Shown here piece after piece: positions 38,701-50,700 of a stretch of DNA of 64,000 nucleotides. A program made the position numbers and the translations under genes. The stretch spans positions 6,523,501 through 6,587,500 of the forward strand of contig OU964922.1 in the NCBI GenBank assembly GCA_918807975.1. The letters run 5' to 3'. This stretch comes from Aplidium turbinatum (Eukaryota; Chordata; Ascidiacea; Aplousobranchia; Polyclinidae). The first letter of the stretch is position 1. Every line of letters starts with the position of its first letter. A model generated the notes under the pieces. That model was not told the origin of the DNA and searched no databases. It worked only from the letters and a program-made list of their open reading frames with translations.

Positions 38701-41700
38701 CATGAACATTCTTGTTGAGTCACGTCCTCGATACGGAATCATCTGCTCATCAATAGACAAGTTTGTTTTATGAACTCCGAACTGTTGAAACTTTTTGTTC
38801 ATGAGTTCCATATATGGCCTAACTTTGAATAACTTGTCATCTTTGTGGATGGTACAGTTATCATTCAGATGTACATTCATTTTTATATCTCTGAATCTTT
38901 GTCTGCTCTTGACGCACTATAGCAGTGTTGCAGTCAGGATCAAGGGACCAATACATTTCTTCTCGTGGAAGTGCCAGTAAACAATAGGAAGCCTATGAAT
39001 GACTTCATTTCTGAAATCGAACACGTAAATATGTGGCTATTGTTTTGTCTGGCGTATAGAACGTTTTGATCAATGAGTAAATTTAGCATTTCTTCATCGA
39101 AAAATAATTCGAATACCTCCGTTGGTGACTTTCCCAGTAATTTCCTTTCCAAATCTTCCACCTTGTCAGCTTCTTTGCTTACAGGAGAAGATAGGAAGAA
39201 AGATAGACCTCGGGCTTCTGGAGGAATAACTTCATTGTCACATTTTAGGGCCTCTTTAAACAGATTTCTATGACGGAAAAGCAATTTTTTGTGATTATCC
39301 AAAGAGCTGGGGGACTTCGCCCCCAGACGCCCCAACACTTTGCCGTCTTCTCTGATGTGCGATCCACACAGCTACACTACAAAGAAACACAATACACTTT
39401 TTTCTTTTTTATTTCTTTGTTTGTGTCAGACAAAAATCCAAGTCGTATTACATACTACCTGAAAAGTGTTTCGGTGGTCGTACTGGTTGTTTAATTTTCG
39501 TGGCTGTATGTGAAATATTCACCGGACCGCAAAAGTATTCAACTTGTCAAACTGGACCTTTGCTAACATTAGTTGAGTAGCCCTGCTGTAGGGTGTAATA
39601 AAAATATTTTTGTATGTTAGTTTGATTTTAGTTAAGTACATATCTGCACAGAGCCATTGAGAGGATACTTTGTGCCGCTGCCAATGAGGTCCTCAGGCCC
39701 ATAAATCAAGACACTTCTACAAAAAATAGATTATATTCAAACTTACAAGATTTTTTCAAGTTTCCGGCCTCTTAGAATAATTATGGGCCCTTAAAATCAT
39801 CCCGGGATCGGTTGGACTCCTGGGCCCCTCTGTCAATGCTTTCTGGGCCCCTCTGGGCCCCTCTGTCAATGCAATACTAACAAAAATAAAATAAGGTTTG
39901 TTGTACTGTTTTTGCACAATGCTCATAGTTTGGTATCATGTGGTTGTGTGGCCTAATCTATCGTAAGTGTGTGATTGACAAGCGTTGTTACCTCAGTTGA
40001 TATAAAAACGTATTCCTGATCTTATTTTTCCAGTGTCGACGATGTACAGTAATGTATTTGAAGGTCAAATTATAACAACGTTACAGAAAAGTTGCAGTTC
40101 GGTCCAAAAATTTTTTTTTTTGCCGTGGATCTTGTTCATATTGAGATATGAAGACGTGGTCTAATACCCTTTGATTAATAAAAAAATAACTGTAAAGAAA
40201 CAATAGTCTTGTTGATATTACTTTTACGTTTTTTTAGTTAATCCTGGAAGCATTCTATTACACTTTCAAAATCACAAGTTTTGTCATATTGTCATTTCCA
40301 GGCAATGTAAATCCGTGTTCATCCGATCCATGTCTAAATGGTGGAACTTGTACGGCGTTGAAAGATTGTGTCGACGACTATACATGTGATTGTCCGGATG
40401 GTTACAGTGGAAACAATTGTCAAACATGTAAGAGATAAATAAAACAGAGCTTATCTGTATAAAAACATTGTCATCTTCTCCTTTTATTGCCTTGTATTAG
40501 TGAGTCGATTTGAAACATCTCATTCTTGCTACATTCTTGAGAATATCAGACTTAAAAACGGAATTTCGTTCTTTGTATCATTACACATGGTCTGTTGAAG
40601 TACCTTACCCAGTACATCATTTATGTCTGATTAACAAATATCTTGAAATAGTCAGTAAAATTCACCGCGACGAATTGTTATTACAAAATCGCATTTCCTT
40701 GTATGTACTGTATGTCTACTGAAGCCGGCATTTTACCACATTTGTACAGAAAGTGCTGCAAGGTCACATTAAAAAAAATTCAATTCAGCTGCAAAAAAGA
40801 ACTTGATCAAAATGAATGTATTGGTGACCACTTTTGAACGATTGGAAGCTTTTGTCAACTGTAAATTTTGAGCAATGTTAACAAATGAAAGAGACGAAGA
40901 AATGAACTAGTTCTTTAAAGCCAGATGTAAGCTATCGATGGCACCATTGAAAGGAACACTAATATCTCCAAGTATTTTGTCTTGCAGTCTGGTAATCAAT
41001 CGTTTATGCATGAAATGTTTGAAAAAATTTATTGTTTTGTTCATTGTGCTCTAACATCAAATCGTCACTAACTCAGTCACTGATATTATTACAGTTTAAA
41101 TGACACATTCTTAATTATTACAGGTATCAGACAACCATGTGATCCATCACCTTGTCAAAACGGAGGATCATGTAATCCTGCCAATGAATGCTCCAATGAC
41201 TACAACTGCACGTGTCTCAGTCTTTTTAAAGGAAAGAATTGCAGCGAATGTAAGAAAAATTAAAAAAGCATAAAAATATCATCATTGAGCAATCAACGTA
41301 TGATTGACTTCAATATAATTGGATTGCATAGTATCATTCGAACGAAACCATTGAATTAAATTAATTCACTATAAAAAAAAAATCATAGACAAGCAATGCT
41401 TAGCAGCACCACAACATTTAGCATAAAAGCAAAACAAAATAAATCAAAATAGCGAACGTTTTTAACTATTCATATCGTTCTTTTCAAGGCTATAAAAGAA
41501 AAAACAATTTTACATGTATGAGAAATATTAGAGAAAAATACAATAAAACAGCAATAAAATTATGGTCTTCTCTATACATTGAGAAACTGCGTAGATATTG
41601 GTAGTTGTATTTTCCTCAAGTACTGTATTTCTCATTCATGTAAAATTGTTTTTTCTTTTACAGGCTTGAAAATGGCTATATGAATAGTCAAAAACTTTTC

Positions 41701-44700
41701 AAAAAAAAGTGATCTCTCCACACAAATTGTATTAATTTATTATGTATAGTTGTAATGTTAAATATTGTGATGTTGCTAAGCATTATTTGTCTATGATTAA
41801 AAAAACAACCTCTCTACACAAATTTAATATAAAAATCTGCAAAAATTAATAAATAAAATTGCAGCATAATCGAAACGAAACCATGGTCGTGTCAATTTTA
41901 AAATGTTAAATATGTTAATTCGTTGTAAAAGTTTAATAAATAATTATAAATTGAAGTAGTCAACAGCATCATCCAAACAAAACCAATGTTGTTTAAATTT
42001 AAACCGTTGCGAAGTTTAAGAAAAACGTATAGAACTTTAAACGTAAACTTGCAATGGCAAAATTGTTAAGAGCCGCGGTTATATCATATTTATAGACCTT
42101 GATGATGTAAAAAGTAATAATGCTTGTTGGTAGTTGTTATTGGTGGTGCGATCAACTGCTAATCCCACCATAAGCACAGCATTACTACTGTATAACTTAT
42201 CGGTTTTTACTCAATCCAGGTACTTTTTGTTGAGTCAGTGCACGACATCAGCTAGTGAAGTTAACCAACTTTTACTACAATTCGACGTGTCCCGAAACTT
42301 GAAAAGCAAGCTTTAAAAACTCGGAATGATCCTCTACTTTAGTATTTTGTACTTTACCGCTTTTGAAAAAAAGCACATTTGACAAAAAATAATTGTTACA
42401 CAGTACAATTCGATGAGAAACTTTTTGACACATTTTGCAAGCGCCATTCATGTTAATGGAAAAGGTACATTCTTAACATCTTCAACTATACATTTTCCAG
42501 AATATGAACGTATAACTACTCCAAATACAATAATAATGTCTTTGTGCACAAATCAACGTTGAAACTATGGAAGTCATGTTATTCATGACATGTGTTTCTC
42601 AGAAATACCTGATGAAACTAAACAATATTCCTTGATAAACAATATTCCTTGATAAACAATATTCCTTATCGAGCTTAAAGGTGCACTGCAACGAAAATAC
42701 ATGGCTTTTGTATTTGTAGATCTTTCTGAAATAAAACGTTTTTCAACAATTTTTTTATTTTTTGTGTTACCATTAATTAAAAAACCTAAAAAAACCTTTT
42801 TTGAATTGAATGATTCTGATTGGTCAAAATTTTTGATGACGTCATTGGCTGGCAAAGCCGCATCCAAGGTCTATTGTTTTGCGTGCAAACACAAGGAACA
42901 AATCGCGTAGGCTACCGAAACAGCGAACAATTTTGTGCTAAGGGGGTTTTTACACCCTTAAAATGGTGGCTTCCTGTATGGCTCCCGGTTGTACTAACCG
43001 GGGAATCGTCAAAGGGGTATCCTTTCATCGTTTACCTCGAATAATGACAACAAGCTGAAGAAATGGATCTCAGCGATGAAACTCAAACACCCACCTGTAA
43101 ACAAGCACTGCCGTTTGTGCAGCAATCATTTTCTGGCCAGCGATTACCAACGTGATCTACAGGCAGAGCTACGAGGCACTAAGTCCAGACACCTGCTCAT
43201 CCCTGAAGCTGTTTCTTCTGTCTTTGATTTTTCAAGATATGTAAAAGCCACTGTCAATACAGTACCCACAAAACTCGATCGACCTAGGTACAAGTCTGTG
43301 AGTAGGCCTCCAATCGAGCGTTTGGATCGAATAGCAAAGCAAGAAAACAACAAGACTTTGAAACAGATCAGTAGAAAAGTAAAACATTGGCAGGGTAGGC
43401 AACTCTGAATACATAGGCTACTTTTAGTTGATATAAACCACTTGGTTCAAGCAAATTATTTTCCTGCATTTTTTTCAATGCAAATTTTCCATCCGACTGC
43501 TGTCCGAACTGGTGTTGTCAGAGCACGAATCAGAGTGATGTTCTTCGCTGTCAAGTCGCCGTCTTTTTGGTTCAAAGAGAAATCCTTGTCTTGTTTCAGA
43601 CATCTTGTTTATGCTCAATATACAATGACCTACGCGACGTTTCTAAGGCAAATGCATGAAGCTGTTTACTTAGTTGCCCGCCGATGACGTCACAAGACAC
43701 ATAGCGCCATCAGGTGGCCGATTTTCATTTGGTTATATCTCCCAAACAAAAAGGCATATCAAAAAAAAATTTCGAAAAGTATAATACTTAAACACTAATT
43801 AATCACCAAAAAAATTTTAATTTTTCATTTCAGGTCCCCTTTAATAATGCAGTAAAAGTAAAAATCACATGTTTTTGTACTGTATAAAATACCTTTCAGG
43901 TGTTGCACAGCCGTGCTCATCCAATCCATGTCAAAACGGTGGAACTTGTACGCCACTTGAAAATTGTATCGACGACTACAATTGTAAATGTAAGGGTGAA
44001 TACAGAGGAAAAGATTGTGCAAGATGTAAGTGATAAACTAAAATACATTTTTCTGAATAAAAATATTGTTCTTCAGTCGTTGGAATTTTATTTTGTTTTT
44101 TTCTGAGAAACGCTCGTTTACAATCAAAACAAAACAAAAAATTAAGTTGATTCATGTATTCATCTATATAAGCATAATATCGTGGAGGGATAATTGCTCC
44201 TGTTGCCTAAAGCGACACAAATTTTGGCAAAACCTAAAAGAATACGAACAAAAGTTGTAAATAAAAAGCCATCCAATTGCATCAATTAGAAAAACTACGA
44301 GTTGCCCAAAAATACGCTGTATGATTTTCGTCTGACACACTTAGATATATTGATGTGTTGATTGTTTTGAATGATGACAGAAATAACAAAATCTGAGCAA
44401 TCTTATTTATTCACAACTGTATCATTTTAAGCTAAAAAGGATAAAATTACCATTTGTAACATAAATCAATTAAAAGTTAATAAAGTGCAAAGTTAATAAA
44501 AGCGTTTATTTTGTTTATACCCAACGTTAAGCTAATTCGGAAAGCGTCTTTCTGCTATATTGTTGCCAATGTATAAAAATTTATGCAAATGAATTCTGTA
44601 AGTTGAATAAGTAGGCAACCATTTTACCAACACGTTTTTCACGTTGTTGACTTCTGATGTTTGTCGTTCATCTTATGCAGGCGAATAAGAATAAATGTTT

Positions 44701-47700
44701 AAACATTTATTATTTTGTTTTTTACAGTCCCACCGCGTATTGCAGTCCCACCTAAATTTTCACCATCAACCAACACTTTCAGCAACAACTTCACATTAAA
44801 ATGTGTGATAGAAGGGAATCCAATACCAACAGTGGATTGGAAAATCACTTATGATGAAAAACCAAAATATAATTTTGAAATCATATTGATTTCGAATGAA
44901 TCATTATTCAACATTGAAACTTCAGTAACTGGATTTAAAGTTAAATCTAAACTGACAATGTCTGCTGGTGGATTGTGTTTGGGAAGGAGTGAGGTGTCAT
45001 GTTGGGCAAAGAACCGTTTATCGAGTGCATCGAAGATTCATTCTTTTAGTCTAAATAATCGTAAGTTGTGATACATAATTACGATACTAATCAGATCAAA
45101 TTTGCTTCCTCAATGCTTAATAAATGTTATTCTGTCTTATTCTAAAATCTCACTTATGTTTCTTTTAATGGTTGACTATCATTCTTGGATACGTTCCTTT
45201 AAGGAATGTCATTGCACCCCACGTCACATGAGAAATGAGTTGGCAAAACATTTGCCGCATATTGTTGTACCATATCTTTGAGAAAGATGTTTTATAATAA
45301 CTCAAAACATCTAAACAAGGTTGTTAATAAAATAGTGTGATAAATGTGGAAAATTTTAAAGTTCTATTGAGACGGAAAAGCAACTTTTGATTATAGCTTT
45401 GTAGCTCTTTTCAAATATTTAGTGCACAGCAAAAATAAGAAGTGCAAAATATTGTGCGTTTGTTTCAGATACTTATAAACCATTCAAAGAAAGCTACTTT
45501 GTATTTTCATCCAATGAGATGCTTTCTGCTGACAGTGCTAATGAAGCCTGTACGAGCTGGAATTCAACTCTTGCTCACATTCCTGATAAAGCAACACAAA
45601 GATTCTTGGAAAGGAAACTCGCGAAAATGAAAAATCGACCAAAGAAGTCATCAAAAAGTGAATACTTGAGATATTTAAACTTTGTTTTCCCATTTTTTAA
45701 TAAAAGCTTATTAATATTTGGTAGATTTCTACATCTAATAATCTTGAATCGTCAAAGTATTCAGTCTCTTAACCCTGCTGCGTTTCAGCAGTTAGTGTAT
45801 TTGCAACGTAATGGATAAAACGATTTAATTAGGTTTGCAGAGTAAAAAGTACAGGCAACTTTGAAATGCACATCCTCAAAACATTAGATGGCATTCCAAG
45901 GCACGTATTGCACTATAAGAAGTACTTTCTATAAAACTTATCTGTCATTTAACCATTCGAACTTTTTTATTGCCCTCGTTCGTGTTTGTACAATTCATAA
46001 TTTATTTTAGCATAAGTCTATCTCCATTTCTAAAGTAAATATTAGAATACAGTTATACGGAATACAGTACAACTGATCTTTGGATGATATGTTAAAAGTT
46101 TCATTCACGTGTTACAGTTAATTAACAACCCACATGTGCCACCTCTTTTAGGATGTTTTTATTTTTAGATATTTATTTTAGTTTGATATTTTTTTATACC
46201 TTTATTTTTATATTTTATGATCATATACAGTATAGTGATTGTCTATTTTGTATTTCTTATATTTATTCTATTGATTGAAGTAATAGTTTACCACATCATC
46301 ATGTTCTTCATATGATGGTTAGTCTTTTTTTAGAATGCTCACTTTCAAATGCTATTTTCATCTTAAAAATTTCAAAACGATGATGGTTTTTATTGGTTTT
46401 TTGTATGTTTATATTGAGTAGACACCTGGATTGGATTACGACTAAACAAAGATGGGATCAGACTTTGGCCTGATCAGCAAGTTATAACTTACTCCAACTG
46501 GGATGAAGGAGAACCAAATCAAAACTTTTCTTGCACGTTTATTTCTGAAAGCAACAAGTGGAAAACACAAACTTGTTCAGAAACAAGCGATAGTTTCAAA
46601 GCTCATTATATTTGTCACAAGCCAGGTAAAGTCATAAAACACAAACTCTCACAAAACTTTAAGGCCTAGACCTAGATAAACTCAATTATAAAATACCACT
46701 ATACAGACATGTCAAGAATTTTTTTCTAACGGTTTTTAATGGATGTAAAGAAAATAATAAAACGACAACGGGCGCTCATTGCAGCCTCACTTCTTTTAAA
46801 TTAATTGGAAATTCCATGTTGCTAGCCACACCAATTGAAGACATCATGCTTGAAAATTATTTGAATTATATGATGGTGAACTTTGTGGATATACGCAAAA
46901 AAATGTATTCTACTGTAAAGTTTAAAAGAAGGATTAAATAAGATGTAAAATGCTTTGCTTTGTATCACCACCATTATTTTCAGCCGACAACTGCTGAGCG
47001 AAGGCCTTCTTGTTTTTCTTGCCAATTCAGTCTATCAGTTTTATGTACCAGTTTGTTGTTGTTTATAGAGTTGCTTTGTATAAGATTACCTTATGTGCAA
47101 TGACTAGGCTATAAATGGTGTTTATACTATGTAGTCAATATTTGGCAATATGCAGGTTACCAAAGCCAACCTATGAATATGCCATCAAACTGTAATTGTG
47201 CAATGGTGTTTATTTTACTCAAAGTTTGCACTTCTTGTCCTTTATTAGTTTATTGATTATTTTGATTTTTCTACCAGGCAGAGAAATTCCTACTTTTATT
47301 AACATTGCTTCTCCTCCTTGTCATAACGGTAACAGCAGTGAGCTACATGTTACCTGGCAACCTTCTCCTTACATGACTCAAATAAATCACACTCTCACCC
47401 TCATTATGAACGACACAAAGGAAGTGATCCAATTAATCCGTTACAATTTGACTGACAAAGAAAATAGAAACGAAACATACTCACTTTCATTTTATGGATT
47501 GAAACCTCAGCAGAAATTCAAAATCAAGGTATTTTATGACAATTAAAGCTGTGACAAATAGCATACAACTTAGAAACTTTGAATAGTGTAAAGGTATAGG
47601 ATAGGCTAATGCAGTTACATTTTAACAAAAAGAACAACATGTTTAACTACTTTTTTGTTTTCGTTGCATCGTGGAATTTTTTTACGGAATATTCAATCGT

Positions 47701-50700
47701 CAAATAACTGCAGACAGTGCACACCGTTTCGGCCTTCCGGCCTCCTCAGTGCAGTAGGTACATTGGTATGGCCATGGAGATATGTACCTCCATGTGACAT
47801 TTTCCCATTTGTGGAACCTAAACTCCAAAAATGGTACTATTACTGTCAACTTTGCCAAAGTGCTCAAACTGAAAGCAGTGAGCTTTGCGCAATGCATAGC
47901 AAGGTGCCTCCAGTATAGTGCTCAATCGGAGTAAGCAAAGAGCGTCCATAACTACAGAGAGTGCACACCGTTTCAGCCTTTCGGCCTCCTCAGTGCAGTA
48001 GATACACTGGTATGGCCATGGAGATATATACCTCTATGTGACATTTTCCAATATATATTTTTTTTGCTAATTTACAAAGAAAAGAAAAAAACAGCTTGTT
48101 TCTGTTGAACTGCTTTTAGTGTTGATTGCTTGATGTTTTTTGTAGGAAACAATAATCAAGCTTTATTTGACTTTTTTGCTAATTTACAACAAACACATGA
48201 TGTGATATCAAATCATGCTTTGCATTGTCATTTTTAAAACTTGGAAAATATTTAGCTTGTGCAATCTAAAACAGCAATCACTGGACCTTTATTGTAAGTG
48301 TTTAAGATTAAATTAAAACACGTGCCACCAATACTGACAACACAAGTATAATACTTCACAATGTAGATACTAACACAGTTTCGAAAGCTAGTGCAAAGCG
48401 CCACTATTACAGCGAACTCGCAGCATTAGGCTAAAACAGGTTGTTAGTATATTTACATTCGTGAAGTAAGCAACAACCATGCTGCTAAAAGCGAAACTCG
48501 ATCTATTGCACAAGCATGATAAACTGACTTCGCTTTATTTTCAATTTCAAAATATTTTATGCTATTTTCATTTTAGTGCATCTTTCATCTTCACTTTATT
48601 TGCAAATAAATTTTCTCATCTTCTTCCTTAATGTTGCAGCATTTGATGGTCAAGCTATTTTACACGTTCAAGTTTGTCAGCCTTTTGTCAACTTCAATCA
48701 ACCCCAATATTTTTGAAGGAGTCAGTTGTTGTCTTTTTCAATAACAAATACAATACCTCATGGCCAAATTTTATTTAAGTCCGACTCGTTAGCTCAGTAG
48801 TAAAGTTCTCGACACAAGACAACTCGACACTGGTTCGACTCTTCAGGTGTGCGCTTGAGCAACGCATTTTCAGGACTGCTCTCCATTTAGTGGCACCTAG
48901 TGGATGGAATAATTCCCCGGCAACAACATTTCAACAATCGAAAACTTCATTCTGCCAATCTTAGTAACCAGCCCTGCTTCAAGAGTTTCTTCAAGTATGC
49001 TAAACCACCAAGAATAACCTATAAAAGACTTTGTCAGTCCGCGGATAAACATTCCAAACCAAATCAACCAAACCAACATGATATGATGGCGGTTTACTTA
49101 ACCTTTCAGTTACAACACAGCCAAGTATCTTATCGTTCTAGAATTGAACTCTTTATGGAGCAGTACACGCATGAGACAATATTTTTAAACACTGGTTGAA
49201 GCGCCAAAGGCACCGTATTTGAGATGTGCACGCCATGCGACTATACGCCTACTAGCCTACAATGTTTCTAGACAAAATAGTGAGCAGCAATTTATCTGCA
49301 AGTGTAGTCGATTGATTTTTGTTGATTTTCATATTGAAATAAGTTTTTTTTTTCGTAATGATATGTTGTTAGAATCTAAATTTCAACGAAATTTAATTTC
49401 ACTTTGAGGAAAGTAAGCCAAGTTCAGCTTAAGGCATATGATGCAATGCATGATACAAATTCGTTGCTTTTATTTTCACTGAATATTGTTTTTTGAGGCC
49501 CATTTTTCGTATTGTTTCCCGACCAGTCCTGATTTTCTCTGAGGCCCTGTTAATACCCACTACCTTCACTTCACCACCACTTACAATTAAGTTGTAAATC
49601 GCCACTGGTAGCAACGGATTACGTGGGCTATATCCATAATACATAATAAAAAAATCTTGATTATAAATTCGTGTCTTGCTTTTTCAGATTGATGTTGACC
49701 TCACGTATTGCTCAAAACCAATATCTACCACGTCCTCGCAAATGTCAGGCTACGTCACACCTGGACCATTGAACAATGCGACGTTGCAACAAACCAGCAA
49801 CAATACCTGCATAGTGACGTGGACGTGGCCACAAGACAAGGAACATACAATTGAACATTTTGTTGTAAGACTAAAATTTTATACATATACAAAGCACATA
49901 TAAAAGTCATGTGATAAGAAAATAATAACTTATAAACTCTACTGATAAAGATTAATCAGTGATTACTTTTTTTATGACACTAACATTCTTCTTCTTCATG
50001 GTTTGTCACACGGCACCGGAGCAACATGCAAGCTGTTGTTTTATCGTTGAACTCGGCCAAGTCCTGTGCAGAGCACCTTGCTTTTAGGACAGGGCATTCG
50101 AGTAGATATTGTATCGTTTGTTCCTGTCCGCATTTGCAACTTCTGCTTCCCATGTAGTACCCTCAGTGCCTCAACAAGGTTGTACACCTGTCAATGCCAG
50201 TTCTTAAGGCATTCGGTTGAGGCATTGCCAATACTTCCACGGTTTATGATTTCAGGGAGGATAGCCCTCTACGGGTGAGAGCTCCATATTGGCCAATGTC
50301 GGTCATGCTGCCAGTCCCTCTTACCATAATTGAACCCGCACATTGGCGGCCACCTCTTCTTGACCCAGTGAAACAAATGAGGCAATGAAACTTTTTCTTG
50401 ACATCAATCCCCTGAGTGCTGGAGTTTGAACCATGTTCTCACTAGACCTTTTCTTTCTTCTGTTCACGCTTCTTCTGATGTTGGGGGGAGAAATTCCAGA
50501 CAGAATGTGCAACGACGTGATGTTGGTTGGTTTGATACAACCTGTTATCAGACTGAAGCTTTGGTTCAATATCGAGTCAATATTATTGGCATGTGCTGAG
50601 TGTTGCCACACTAGGCAAGCATATTCTGCAACCGAATAGCATACCTATAATAGACACTAACATTAAGACACAGAGAGTAGCCCTATACCTGGCAAACACA

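Larger units (their letters stand above)
35637..39974 (+). repeat. Tandem segmental duplication, unit 2 (EGF exons B and C)
   Basis: Second copy of unit 1, enlarged to 4.3 kb. It holds exons 7 and 8, an extra hairpin element (36503-36786) that unit 1 lacks, and a longer piggyBac copy. The right boundary is the ATCGTAAGTGTGTGA sequence near 39960-39974. Confidence 0.92.
41250..43899 (+). other. Intron 10
   Basis: 2.65 kb with an old foldback (41389-41835) and a THAP-bearing DNA transposon (42679-43840). Confidence 0.75.
47529..49687 (+). other. Intron 15
   Basis: 2.2 kb with a pair of about 100-bp direct repeats (47708-48052) and a SINE (48783-49080). Confidence 0.75.

Noticed and set aside
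33403-39974. CRISPR-like or satellite array
   Set aside because: The repetition is a two-copy exon-intron duplication, not short regularly spaced repeats.
48783-48850. Possible functional tRNA gene
   Set aside because: The same tRNA-like head plus body is repeated at 22.8 kb, so it is a SINE family.
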